A stretch of 64,000 bases of DNA from Neobacillus niacini (GCF_000759675.1 NZ_BAWM01000114.1:1-64000); one strand, 5' to 3'; positions 17,825-26,762 are shown, counted from the first letter of the stretch. The notes: generated from the letters alone by a model not told the origin. Numbers and translations: made by a program.

Positions 17825-18550
17825 TTAATCAATCGTATAATCAATTTCAATCAAATCCCACGGCGTGATGATTCCGAGTGGAGCTTCGTCTTTTTTACCA
17901 TTTTCGGTTATGATAACTGCTTCTAATTTCTTTTTTACCTTATGAGATTTTTCAAAAATCGTTTCAACATCGAAGATATTTGTGCTTTTCGCGACAAAGT
18001 CAATCGGATGGTCTTTTTCGTATTTCATAATATCAAAAATATGTGTATCATCTAAATTTACAGAAGTGCTCACCATGTTTTGTGCCATCCATTTTACGAT
18101 CGATCCTGCCGTCAAAAGACCCACAAACTCTTTATTCTTATATATCGGAAATTTCGAATAATTAAATTGTCGAATTGCCTCCGTCACTTTTAGAATACTG
18201 TCGTTATAATCAAAGTAAAGTACATTTTTCGTTGCAATCGACATAGCGTAATTAGGACGGTTAAAAACATGGGCGATTTTCTCAATATGCTCTACCACTT
18301 TTGCATTCGGTTCGGCAATATAATAGCCGACCTGCATTTTTTCATGGACAATGGCATTTCGCAGCTTCGCATATTGCTCGAGATCCTTTTTAAATGTTTC
18401 AATGATTTGATATTTTTTAGCGCCTACCTTTACTAAGACTACAAATCTATCATCATTAATTTTTACAATATCCTTCATCGCATCATGCACTTGATTAAAG
18501 GCTACCTCAAAACGTTCTGATAGAATTTGTCCATTTTTCATTTGTTTCAT
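17825..18550 (-). CDS. CBS-pair protein with HEPN-like N-terminal region
   Basis: This 241-residue cytosolic protein has two CBS motifs in its C-terminal two thirds (about residues 105-160 and 170-238), the type that binds adenine nucleotides or c-di-AMP. The N-terminal part is helical and contains KLRNAIVHEK, in which R64 and H69 form the R-x4-H pattern of HEPN domains, many of which are RNases. The HEPN reading is inference from this motif and the helical context. AGGGG precedes the ATG. It stands alone, with the HIT-like gene divergent. No substrate is known. Confidence 0.8.
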   Translation of the reverse strand: MKQMKNGQILSERFEVAFNQVHDAMKDIVKINDDRFVVLVKVGAKKYQIIETFKKDLEQYAKLRNAIVHEKMQVGYYIAEPNAKVVEHIEKIAHVFNRPNYAMSIATKNVLYFDYNDSILKVTEAIRQFNYSKFPIYKNKEFVGLLTAGSIVKWMAQNMVSTSVNLDDTHIFDIMKYEKDHPIDFVAKSTNIFDVETIFEKSHKVKKKLEAVIITENGKKDEAPLGIITPWDLIEIDYTID

Positions 18551-18694
18551 TTTCTACCCCTGCCAATATGTTTACTTATTTATCTTTAATTATATATTTA
18601 ATATGACAATTTAACTATCCCCATTTTTGATAGAGCTGTTTAATTTCTTAGGATGTTGTATGATAATTCAGGATACTTTTTGGAGGGGATTTAG

Positions 18695-19177
18695 ATGAGA
18701 ACGATTACATTATCAAATGGGAAAACAGTGGAAGTGGAATGTTTAAGCTGTGCCTTAACGAGTGGATTGATTGAGCCTGATGGGGGAGTTATCATTGAAA
18801 CAGAGCATTTCCATGCCCACCAGGATGTTGCCTATCCAATTAAAGGGTTAGTCATCCTCGCTTCCAAAAGACATATTAAATGCTTAGATGAACTTACCGA
18901 GGAAGAAAAATTAGATTACATAAATATTATGACGAATATCAGAAAAGCTCAGCGCGAAGTGTTAGGAATTGACTATGTGTATTACTTTTATAATGAAGAT
19001 ACTACTCATCATTTCCATACATGGTTAGTTCCTCGATATGATTGGATGAATGAATTTGGTCGGTCCGTTGAATCTGTTCGACCTGTCCTGCTTCATGCGA
19101 GAAATAATAAGAACACGGAAGAGAATCAGCAAAAGGTTATGAACGCTATCGAAGCCTTAAGAAACGCATTAAATTAA
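18695..19177 (+). CDS. HIT-like superfamily protein
   Basis: This 160-residue protein contains CLSC near residue 17-20, a pattern common in zinc-binding HIT proteins, and THHFHTWLVPR at residues 104-114, the equivalent of the H-x-H-x-H-x-x triad. The first triad position is Thr here; the two others are kept. HIT proteins hydrolyse or transfer nucleotides from nucleotidyl conjugates, so a nucleotide phosphoramidase or similar role is likely but not proved. A strong GGAGGGG site precedes the ATG. A terminator follows. Confidence 0.82.
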   Translation: MRTITLSNGKTVEVECLSCALTSGLIEPDGGVIIETEHFHAHQDVAYPIKGLVILASKRHIKCLDELTEEEKLDYINIMTNIRKAQREVLGIDYVYYFYNEDTTHHFHTWLVPRYDWMNEFGRSVESVRPVLLHARNNKNTEENQQKVMNAIEALRNALN

Positions 19178-19197
19178 TACAGACTTTCTAAGCAAAG

Positions 19198-19226
19198 ACA
19201 GCCAGTAAGGTAAACTGGCTGTTTTT
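19198..19226 (+). terminator. Terminator after HIT-like gene
   Basis: ACAGCCAG at 19198-19205 pairs with CTGGCTGT at 19215-19222 and is followed by TTTTT. Confidence 0.88.
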
Positions 19227-19281
19227 GAGGATGAAAATCTACAAGTATGATCACAGAAACAAAGCAAAAAGTAAGAGAGCA

Positions 19282-19521
19282 TTAAATATCAAGTTTACGG
19301 GTACCGATCCATTTCACCATTTCAGGGTCTTGATGTGAAAAGAACAAGCTTTGTTTTGTATCTAAGGTAGCGATTCTTTCCATATCCTCTTGACTTAATT
19401 CAAAGTCAAAGATATTGAAGTTTTCGATGATTCTTTCCTTACGAACCGATTTTGGAATAGCCACAACTCCTCTTTGTGTCAACCAACTTAAAATCACTTG
19501 GGCAACGGATTTATTATGCAT
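19282..19521 (-). pseudogene. C-terminal remnant of an aldo/keto reductase
   Basis: The 79 codons encode KSVAQVILSWLTQRG, AIPKSV and the final helix of aldo/keto reductases of the 2,5-diketogluconate reductase type. About 200 N-terminal residues, including the catalytic Tyr, Lys and His, are missing. The frame stays open upstream to about 19590 but has no recognisable reductase sequence there and then meets a stop. No ribosome site precedes the internal ATG. I read it as decayed rather than as a working small protein. Confidence 0.8.
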
Positions 19522-19684
19522 TTCGGCTATTGATACTAAAATTTTGTACCTTTTCCAATAATTTATTTGATATTCCTCTCTTTTGAACTTGTTTCAGATT
19601 CATTTTAACTACTCTTTACAAGTTCACTGTCTTATTGGATTCCACTAGTAGTTAATAAATTATTTATGTTACCATAACTTATAG

Positions 19685-21244
19685 CTAGTTTGATTTCTTT
19701 ATCTTTTTAGAATTTTCCCATTTCGGTTGAAAGATACCTTGATCCATTTGTTTTAAACTATTTGATAGTTTTGGTTGGAATCCCATTAATGAGAAGATAT
19801 CTCGTTCAAGATCAATTCCTGGTGCAATCTCAATTAATGTAAGTTCTCCTCCATCAAGCTCAAAAACAGCCCTCTCCGTAACGTATAGTACCTTTTGATT
19901 TAGTTTTTGTGCATTCTTCCCACTAAATGTGATTTGGTCAACATGGTTACAAAACTTTACATCTCTCCCCTCTTTCAAAATAACTAATTTATCATCTTCA
20001 ATTCTAATATCTGCTCCATTCGTAAATGTGCCGCAAAAAATGACTTTTTTTGTATTTTGTGAGATATTAATTAATCCCCCCGGACCCGCAACTTTTGAAC
20101 CAAACTTACTAACATTAACATTTCCGTTCCGATCCACTTGAGCTAAACCGAGAAAGGCAATATCTAGGCCCCCGCCATCATAGAAATCAAACATATCGGC
20201 CATTTCAATTGTAGCCTCAGCATTAAAAGAAGTACCAAAATAAAAACCTGAGCCAAGAACTCCGCCAAACGATCCTATTTCAGTCGTAAAAATAACATCA
20301 TTAATTACTCCTTCTTCTGCAGCTACATTTGCAATTCCTTCTGGCATTCCAATTCCTAGATTCACAATTTTATTATTTGCAAGCTCCATTGAACATCTGC
20401 GGGCTATTATCTTTCGAATTGTCAGTTCCATTGGTTTTATTTGGTCAAGTGGCATACGAATATCACCTGATAAAGCTGGATTAAATGCTTCAGGTATAGT
20501 TTGTAAATGATTTTCAGGTTTAGCAATTACAATATAATCAACCAGACAGCCAGGTACTTTTACATGCTTTGGATGCAAAGTATCGGCTTTCACAATATTT
20601 TCAACCTGTGCGATTACTTTTCCGCCACTATTTTTTGCCGCCATTGCTAAAGCCCGCTGCTCAAGTAATATAGCCTCCTTGTCCATGCATATGTTACCCT
20701 TTTCATCGGCATAGGTGCCTCTTATAATAGCTACATCTATCGGAAATCTATTATAATGCAGCCACTCTTCTCCCTTAATCTCCACTAATTCTACTATTTC
20801 CTCATTTGTTTTTAATGTTATTTTCCCTCCCTCAATGCGTGGGTCGATAAAGGTCTCTAAACCAACTTTGGAGTATACCCCTGGTTTATTAGCCGCTATG
20901 GCTTTCCACATTTGGCAAATTACCCCTTGAGGTAAAAAATAACATTCAATTTTATTTTGTTCTATTAGAGAAGCTAAACTAGGGGCAGCACTTGTATGAC
21001 TGCAAATTAATCTTTTAATTAATCCTTCATGCCCAAAATGATTTGTTCCTCTCTCTTTAAAATCACCAATACCTGTTGCATGTACTAAAGTAATATTTTG
21101 AGGATGATCCGTTTTTAAGTACCTATTTTCAACTGCAATTGCTATTTCCTCAGCAAATCCCCCTACCCAATGACCAGTTATACCAACTGTTGCATCGTCC
21201 GGGATTAATAATGCCGCTTCCTCAGCAGAAATAAACTTTCCCAT
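19685..21244 (-). CDS. Family I acyl-CoA:carboxylate CoA-transferase
   Basis: This 519-residue fused alpha-beta CoA-transferase matches the YdiF/propionate CoA-transferase group. The C-terminal half has TTEIGSFGG with the catalytic Glu and the oxyanion loop. It moves CoA between acyl-CoA and a free carboxylate. The ATG at 21244 follows GGAGGGGG; an upstream ATG at 21271 does not. It lies downstream of the acyl-CoA dehydrogenase gene, but a hairpin with a T run is between them, so its expression may be by read-through. With the hut-like genes upstream, a role in activating or releasing an imidazole carboxylate is possible but unproved. Confidence 0.88.
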   Translation of the reverse strand: MGKFISAEEAALLIPDDATVGITGHWVGGFAEEIAIAVENRYLKTDHPQNITLVHATGIGDFKERGTNHFGHEGLIKRLICSHTSAAPSLASLIEQNKIECYFLPQGVICQMWKAIAANKPGVYSKVGLETFIDPRIEGGKITLKTNEEIVELVEIKGEEWLHYNRFPIDVAIIRGTYADEKGNICMDKEAILLEQRALAMAAKNSGGKVIAQVENIVKADTLHPKHVKVPGCLVDYIVIAKPENHLQTIPEAFNPALSGDIRMPLDQIKPMELTIRKIIARRCSMELANNKIVNLGIGMPEGIANVAAEEGVINDVIFTTEIGSFGGVLGSGFYFGTSFNAEATIEMADMFDFYDGGGLDIAFLGLAQVDRNGNVNVSKFGSKVAGPGGLINISQNTKKVIFCGTFTNGADIRIEDDKLVILKEGRDVKFCNHVDQITFSGKNAQKLNQKVLYVTERAVFELDGGELTLIEIAPGIDLERDIFSLMGFQPKLSNSLKQMDQGIFQPKWENSKKIKKSN

Positions 21245-21295
21245 CTTTCCCCCTCCAATCGTCCCATACAATTTCCAGGAAGAAACTTAAAAAAA

Positions 21296-21337
21296 AGAGA
21301 TATTCTAGTAATTAAAGAACAATACTAAAATATCTCT
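21296..21337 (-). terminator. Terminator or attenuator before the CoA-transferase gene
   Basis: AGAGATATTCTAGTA at 21296-21310 pairs with 21323-21337 with one mismatch, and in minus orientation eight T residues follow. It separates the acyl-CoA dehydrogenase and CoA-transferase genes. Fewer than 60 bases remain before the next start, and I see no promoter there. Confidence 0.75.
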
Positions 21338-21391
21338 ATCTTAAAGCCTCTAATTTTTTATTTTCGTTTCAATTATTGCTTATTTACAAAT

Positions 21392-22525
21392 CTATTTGAG
21401 TATTTCTTTTGCCATTACAACTCGCTGAATTTGGTTAGTTCCCTCATAAATTTGTGTAATCTTTGCATCACGCATATATTTTTCTACAGGGTAATCACGG
21501 ATATACCCATTGCCACCAAATATTTGCACTGCATCCGTGGTAACTTTCATAGCTGTATCGGATGCGAAACACTTAGCGAATGCTCCAATGGTAGGTGATG
21601 GAGTCCCCTGTTGTAATAGATAGGCAGATTTATATACCAACAACCTTGCAGCTTCAATATTCATCGCCATATCCGCAATCATAAATTGGATTGATTGAAA
21701 CTGTGAAATAGGCATGCCAAACTGTTTTCTTTCTTTGGAATAATTCAGTGCAGCCTCATATGCACCTTGGGCAATGCCAACTGATAATGCTCCTACCATT
21801 GGTCTCCCATAGGCAAGTGCTTGCATAAAAATCTTAAAGCCTTCACCTTCGTTGCCGATACGATTCTTTATAGGAACTCGGACATCTTCGAATCTTAACG
21901 ACCCTGTAGCAGAAGCACGCAATCCCATTTTCTTTTCTTTCTCTCCTACCGAGACACCCGGTAAATCCCGGTCCACAATTAGTGCTGTAAAACGTTTTTC
22001 TATTGAATCCTTGTGCTTAGCCAGCACAACATAGAAATTGGAATAATTCGCATTTGTAATAAACATTTTTTCTCCATTTAAGATATATTCATCCCCTTTA
22101 ATTTCAATATTGGTTGATAGAGATGATACATCACTTCCAGCTTCTGGCTCTGTTAGGGAAAACGAACCAAATTGACCTCCATATGTTAAACGGCCTAGGT
22201 ATTCCTTCTTTTGTTCCTCGGTTCCTCCTATAATAATAGGATAGGAAACTAGCGAGTTCCCTTCACAAGAAGTAGCAATGCCTGCACAGCCTCTAGAAAT
22301 TTCCTCAACAATTAATGCTTGGGAAATTTTATCAACTCCCGGTCCTCCATATTCTTCTGGTACCGCTAAATTAAAAAGACCAATTTCCCGTAATTTTTGG
22401 AAAACTTCTTCTGGAAACGCTTCCTCTTCATCGTATTTTTTTGCAACGGGTAAAATCTCTTTATTTGTAAATTCTTTTGCTAATGCTCTAATAGCTACCT
22501 GCTCATCGGATAATTGAAAATCCAT
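21392..22525 (-). CDS. Acyl-CoA dehydrogenase (short-chain type)
   Basis: This 377-residue flavoenzyme has the family signatures LTEPEAGSDVSS and the C-terminal [13 protein letters not shown] with the catalytic Glu. It introduces a 2,3-double bond in an acyl-CoA and hands electrons to ETF, a pair of which is encoded at 52-54 kb. Length and residues fit butyryl-CoA dehydrogenase-like enzymes. A strong GAGGAGGG site precedes the ATG. It starts 57 bases after hutH-like, so it is probably the last gene of that sigma-54-driven operon. Its substrate might be an imidazole-propionyl-type CoA ester; this is a hypothesis. Confidence 0.9.
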   Translation of the reverse strand: MDFQLSDEQVAIRALAKEFTNKEILPVAKKYDEEEAFPEEVFQKLREIGLFNLAVPEEYGGPGVDKISQALIVEEISRGCAGIATSCEGNSLVSYPIIIGGTEEQKKEYLGRLTYGGQFGSFSLTEPEAGSDVSSLSTNIEIKGDEYILNGEKMFITNANYSNFYVVLAKHKDSIEKRFTALIVDRDLPGVSVGEKEKKMGLRASATGSLRFEDVRVPIKNRIGNEGEGFKIFMQALAYGRPMVGALSVGIAQGAYEAALNYSKERKQFGMPISQFQSIQFMIADMAMNIEAARLLVYKSAYLLQQGTPSPTIGAFAKCFASDTAMKVTTDAVQIFGGNGYIRDYPVEKYMRDAKITQIYEGTNQIQRVVMAKEILK

Positions 22526-22581
22526 TTATACTCCCTCCTCATTTTCATAATATTCCGAAAAATATTCCATAAAAGAGATCC

Positions 22582-24111
22582 TTAACTATTTTTCTTTAAA
22601 TCATCATTTTTTAAAATAAATTGGGCCAATTCTTCTATTTGCTCTGATATGTCTCTATCACTTTCTAAAGGCTGGCAAATTTGACGGACCTTTTCTAAGT
22701 AATTTCTTGTCGCCGAAGCCAGCTGGTTCTCGGCCTTTTCTAAATAGATTGCTTGTGATGAGCAAATCAATTCAATAGCAATTACTCTAGCGGTGTTATG
22801 GATGATTTCTCTTACCTGGCGTGAAGCTGTCGTTCCCATGCTTACGTGATCTTCCTGATTAGCTGACGTTGGGATTGAGTCAACACTAGCAGGATGGGCA
22901 AGCACTTTATTTTCCGAAACGAGTGATGCCGCTGTATATTGTGCAACCATTAATCCGCATTCTAATCCAGGATTAGTCGCTAAAAAAGGTGATAAACCGC
23001 TTAATTGCGGATTAACTAGCCTTTCGATTCTTCGCTCAGAAATATTAGCCCACTCCGCAGCTGCAACCTTCAAAAAGTCCATTGAAAGGGCGATTGGTTG
23101 ACCATGAAAATGTCCGCCTGATACAATCTCCCCGTTTTCTAAAACGATAGGGTTATCAGTGGCAGAATTCATTTCTATACGTAATCGGTCTTCTACGTAA
23201 TTGAATGTTTGCCATGAAGCTCCATGAACTTGTGGAATACAACGAATGGAATAAGCATCTTGGATACGAAGTTCTCCTTGATGTGTTACTCGGCGGCTTC
23301 CTTTTAGCCACCCTCTTATACGTGACGCAACAAATTCAAATTCAGGATGGGGACGAACTGCTAATAAATCGCTCTCAAAGGCAGTAATTACTCCCTGTAG
23401 CGCTTCCATCGTAAGGCTAGCAGCCATATCTGCTGCTAATCCAACACGTTCTGCTTCGTTAAGTGCAACAGTACCGATACCTGACATAGCTTGAGTACCG
23501 TTAATCAGTGCGAGGCCTTCCTTTGCTTCTAATGATACGGCTTCTAAACCTGCCCTTTTTAATGCTTCTTTGCCGGTGAGAATATCCCCTTTATATTCAG
23601 CTTTTCCTTCACCCACGAGGACAAGAGCAATATGTGCAAGTGGGGCTAAATCGCCACTTGCTCCAACGGATCCTTTACAAGGTACAACCGGATGCACCTT
23701 TTTATTAATCATTTCGAAAAGCAGTTGCAGGGTTTCTTCTTTAATTCCTGAAAACCCCTTTGCAAGAGCATTGGCGCGTAATACCATCATTGCCCTTACA
23801 ATAGAAGTAGGAAGTGGCTCGCCAACTCCAACTGCATCTGCTCGTAATAAATTTAACTGTAATTGGGCAATTTCATTCTTTTCAATCTCAATATCACTAA
23901 GTTTACCAAAACCTGTATTTACACCATATACAATTTTTCCAGCATTTATTTGTTTTTCTATCCGATTTCTACTCAGACGGACTCGTAAAAGATTTTCTTC
24001 TGGCAAGTAAACCTCCGCTTTCCCATCAACAACCTTTTGTATCTTTTGGCGGTCTAATGTAAAACCATCTAATTCTACAAATTCTAATTCGACTACTTTG
24101 CTATCATGCAT
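22582..24111 (-). CDS. HutH-like histidine ammonia-lyase (divergent)
   Basis: This 509-residue MIO lyase has the self-processing ASG at 151-153 (GSVGASGDLAPL), active-site Tyr in VYGVNTGFGK, Arg in SIRCIPQVHG and Glu in ANQEDHVSMG. Histidine ammonia-lyases carry Ser-His in the segment LxxSHAxGVG, where His contacts the imidazole; here it reads LLRADAVGVG, so residues 91-92 are Ala-Asp. That suggests deamination of a modified histidine rather than L-histidine, or another amino acid. The ATG at 24111 is preferred; an in-frame TTG lies 12 bases earlier. It follows the M20 gene by 113 bases, with a small CTCTGTTAAACAGAG stem at 24196-24210 between them. Confidence 0.85.
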   Translation of the reverse strand: MHDSKVVELEFVELDGFTLDRQKIQKVVDGKAEVYLPEENLLRVRLSRNRIEKQINAGKIVYGVNTGFGKLSDIEIEKNEIAQLQLNLLRADAVGVGEPLPTSIVRAMMVLRANALAKGFSGIKEETLQLLFEMINKKVHPVVPCKGSVGASGDLAPLAHIALVLVGEGKAEYKGDILTGKEALKRAGLEAVSLEAKEGLALINGTQAMSGIGTVALNEAERVGLAADMAASLTMEALQGVITAFESDLLAVRPHPEFEFVASRIRGWLKGSRRVTHQGELRIQDAYSIRCIPQVHGASWQTFNYVEDRLRIEMNSATDNPIVLENGEIVSGGHFHGQPIALSMDFLKVAAAEWANISERRIERLVNPQLSGLSPFLATNPGLECGLMVAQYTAASLVSENKVLAHPASVDSIPTSANQEDHVSMGTTASRQVREIIHNTARVIAIELICSSQAIYLEKAENQLASATRNYLEKVRQICQPLESDRDISEQIEELAQFILKNDDLKKNS

Positions 24112-24224
24112 ATTCCTGTCCAACCCCTTTTTTCACATGGTAGTAAATTTCAATTTTTATATATAGATTTCTAGCGAACCTTTCTTTGTTAAAGGCTCTG
24201 TTAAACAGAGTCCTGTTAAACTAT

Positions 24225-25388
24225 TTATTTTTTATGGTTGATATACCATTGTTCAATAAGTGAAGCAGTTAACCTGCAGGTGTTAACTAAATTTTCAATG
24301 CTGATGCATTCCCTGAAAGAATGAATATTTTGAAATCCCAACCCAAGTGTTGGGCATCGTAGACCGTTTTCATTTAAAACATTCGTATCTGCGCCACCTA
24401 AAGTTTCAGTAAAATACGAGGTGACTTTTATATTCTTAGCAGCTATTTCTGCTGTTTTAACTAAAATATCTTCTTCTGAAATTTCGAAACCGGAATATTT
24501 CTTCTCAATTCTAACCTGTACTTTTCCTCCATTTTCCGCTGCTGCTGCCTCCATCGCAGCTGCCATATGGCTTAACTGCTGTTCTAACTTTTCTTTTGAA
24601 AAGCTTCGAACTTCGCCGGCTACTGTTACGCTGCCGGGAATGATTGAAGTTAATTCCCCACCCTTAATGATACCAATATTGGCAACTGTTTCTTCATTGA
24701 TAGTTCCTAATTTCATTTTGGTTAATCCTTCTGCTGCAATTAAAAAGGCACTATTGCCTTCCTCAGCATTTAAAGCTATATGGGCTGCATTACCTTCTAC
24801 TTCCATCCAGATTCTGGAACTAAAAGGCCCCTTTAGAATGATTTGACCTACGTCGCCGCTGCTGTCAAAAATATATCCTGCCTTACTTTTTATTCTCGAA
24901 TAGTCCATATACCTTGCGCCTACTAGTCCTGGCTGTTCATTCACGGTCAGGATCAATTCGATTGGACCATGGGGAGTACCACTTTCTTGAATAGCTCGTA
25001 TAGCTTCTAAATAAGCGGCCAATGCCGCTCTATCATCTGCACCTAAAATGGTGGTTCCATCAGAATAAATTACCCCATCTTTTATTACAGGTTTTAACCC
25101 TTCTGTGGGAAGTACCGTATCCATGTGTGTGGAGAAGAATAATGGAGGGATAGATGCATCTGTTCCATTTTTCCAAGCAATTAAGTTCCCTATCTCTCCA
25201 TTGAAATGATCATGTGCCTCATCAAACTCAATTTTAAAACCAAGTTCCGGTAAAACTTTAATTAAGTAGTCTGCTACAGGCTTCTCTTTTGTACTTGGAG
25301 CATTGAGCTTTGCCAGTTCGAAAAATAAAGTTTGCAATCGATCTCCATTTACAAAATCTGCTGCATTTGATACACGTTTTGTTGACAT
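24225..25388 (-). CDS. M20 family amidohydrolase/peptidase, PepT-like (YqjE type)
   Basis: This 387-residue protein has M20 metal-site motifs: STHMDT (His88, Asp90), ILGADDRAALA (Asp118) and TVNEQPGLVGA at 149-158. The last normally reads EE: first Glu is the general base, second a zinc ligand. Here the second is Gln152, an unusual change. M20 enzymes cleave peptide, formyl-, carbamoyl- or acyl-amide bonds. The ATG at 25388 follows GGAGGAG. It starts 16 bases after hutI-like. Because no hutG is present, I infer that it may hydrolyse the ring-opened product of the HutI-like enzyme. Confidence 0.85.
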   Translation of the reverse strand: MSTKRVSNAADFVNGDRLQTLFFELAKLNAPSTKEKPVADYLIKVLPELGFKIEFDEAHDHFNGEIGNLIAWKNGTDASIPPLFFSTHMDTVLPTEGLKPVIKDGVIYSDGTTILGADDRAALAAYLEAIRAIQESGTPHGPIELILTVNEQPGLVGARYMDYSRIKSKAGYIFDSSGDVGQIILKGPFSSRIWMEVEGNAAHIALNAEEGNSAFLIAAEGLTKMKLGTINEETVANIGIIKGGELTSIIPGSVTVAGEVRSFSKEKLEQQLSHMAAAMEAAAAENGGKVQVRIEKKYSGFEISEEDILVKTAEIAAKNIKVTSYFTETLGGADTNVLNENGLRCPTLGLGFQNIHSFRECISIENLVNTCRLTASLIEQWYINHKK

Positions 25389-25404
25389 AACAACTCCTCC
25401 TTTT

Positions 25405-26667
25405 TTAATGGACCGGCCATCGGCTATATACGACTCTACCATTTTTAATGACTGTATCAACAATATTTGTACCTAAATAGTATGCTATGTGTTTATAAGT
25501 AGGAACATCCCAAAATTGCAGGTCTGCTTTTTTTCCTTCTTGTATTACGCCGCGATCGTCTAAACCTAGTGCTTTGGCACCTCCGTAAGTAGCGGCTTTA
25601 ATTGCTTCTTCAACAGAGAATTTATATAAACGGCAAGCCAGAATAATAACAAACTGCATTGATTCTGTGTAACATGCCGGACAAAGATCCGTTGCAAGCG
25701 CAATATTCATCCCTAGATCAAGCATCGTCCTAGCTTTAAATGGCTGTTTATGGTTAACTGCAAAATCGAGAGCTGGCATTAAAACTCCTGTTACCTTAGC
25801 TTCGGCGAGCTTTTCCATCACGGCAACCGGAGTATAATTTAAATGGTCAACAGATACCATCTTCATTTCGGCTGCTAAATCTGACCCTCCAATATAAGAG
25901 TAAGCATCCGCATGAATTTTCGGTTTCATCCCATACTCTAATCCCTTTTTTAAAATTACTTCTGATTCAGCAGCTGTAAAATACCCGTCATCACACCAAA
26001 CATCGCAAAACTCTGCAAGACTTAGCTCACCGACTTTCGGAATCATTTCATTGACGATTACTTTTAGATACTCACTTTTAGTTAAGTTTTTGGGAAAACC
26101 GTGGGCTCCCAAAAATGTATTGAACACATCTAGAGGAGTTTCCTCTCCGAGTCTTCTACTTACTTCTAATATTTTTATTTCGCTTTCTGTCGTAAGTCCA
26201 TATCCACTTTTACTTTCAACTGTGGTAATCCCATGCTTTAGCATTGTCATCAGCCGCTTCTTCGCTTCTTCCAATAACTCTTCTGCTGGTGTATTGCGTG
26301 TAAGCTCCACGGTTCGGTTAGGTCCGATGGTTATACCAAGTTTTTTTATCCTTTCAGGGTTTTCATCAATCAGTTTAGCCGCATATTCTTCAACGCGGTT
26401 GCCATAAAAAATAAGATGGGTGTGAGAATCAACAAAGCCAGGGGCTACCACTTTACCAGTTGCATCAATTCTTGTACTATACTCTAAATCAAATAAGTTT
26501 TTAATCTCTTCCTCAGAAGCAATACCGACGATTTTTTCGTCCTTTATTGCAATCCAGCTATTTTTTAAAACCCCTATTTCTCCCATTCCATCTCCTGTAC
26601 ATGTAACGATTTCCTTTGCATTAGAAATTACTAAGTCAACCCTAGTTTTCACCTTCATTTCAGACAT
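25405..26667 (-). CDS. HutI-like imidazolonepropionase (divergent)
   Basis: This 420-residue amidohydrolase has HutI architecture and metal ligands: SHTH (His82, His84), IHAD (His252), DH (His275) and ATD (Asp327). True HutI enzymes read IHADE at the fourth position, where Glu assists ring opening; here it is Ala255. The loop after the last Asp, NPGSSP in Bacillus HutI, is CPACYTESM. These changes point to a different ring or substituent. The ATG at 26667 is chosen; a GTG lies nine bases upstream. It is the first gene after the sigma-54 promoter at 26763-26778 and begins the operon hutI-M20-hutH-acyl-CoA dehydrogenase. Confidence 0.82.
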   Translation of the reverse strand: MSEMKVKTRVDLVISNAKEIVTCTGDGMGEIGVLKNSWIAIKDEKIVGIASEEEIKNLFDLEYSTRIDATGKVVAPGFVDSHTHLIFYGNRVEEYAAKLIDENPERIKKLGITIGPNRTVELTRNTPAEELLEEAKKRLMTMLKHGITTVESKSGYGLTTESEIKILEVSRRLGEETPLDVFNTFLGAHGFPKNLTKSEYLKVIVNEMIPKVGELSLAEFCDVWCDDGYFTAAESEVILKKGLEYGMKPKIHADAYSYIGGSDLAAEMKMVSVDHLNYTPVAVMEKLAEAKVTGVLMPALDFAVNHKQPFKARTMLDLGMNIALATDLCPACYTESMQFVIILACRLYKFSVEEAIKAATYGGAKALGLDDRGVIQEGKKADLQFWDVPTYKHIAYYLGTNIVDTVIKNGRVVYSRWPVH

Positions 26668-26762
26668 GTTTTTCACACCACCATAAAAAAGAGTTTAATA
26701 CTTTTACAGAATCTAAATTTCAGATATAGGCATAATTATTCCAATTTCATCATCCTAATTAA

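Noticed and set aside
21338-21391. Sigma-54 or sigma-A promoter for the CoA-transferase gene
   Set aside because: No GG-GC pair at the right spacing and no convincing -10 box was found.
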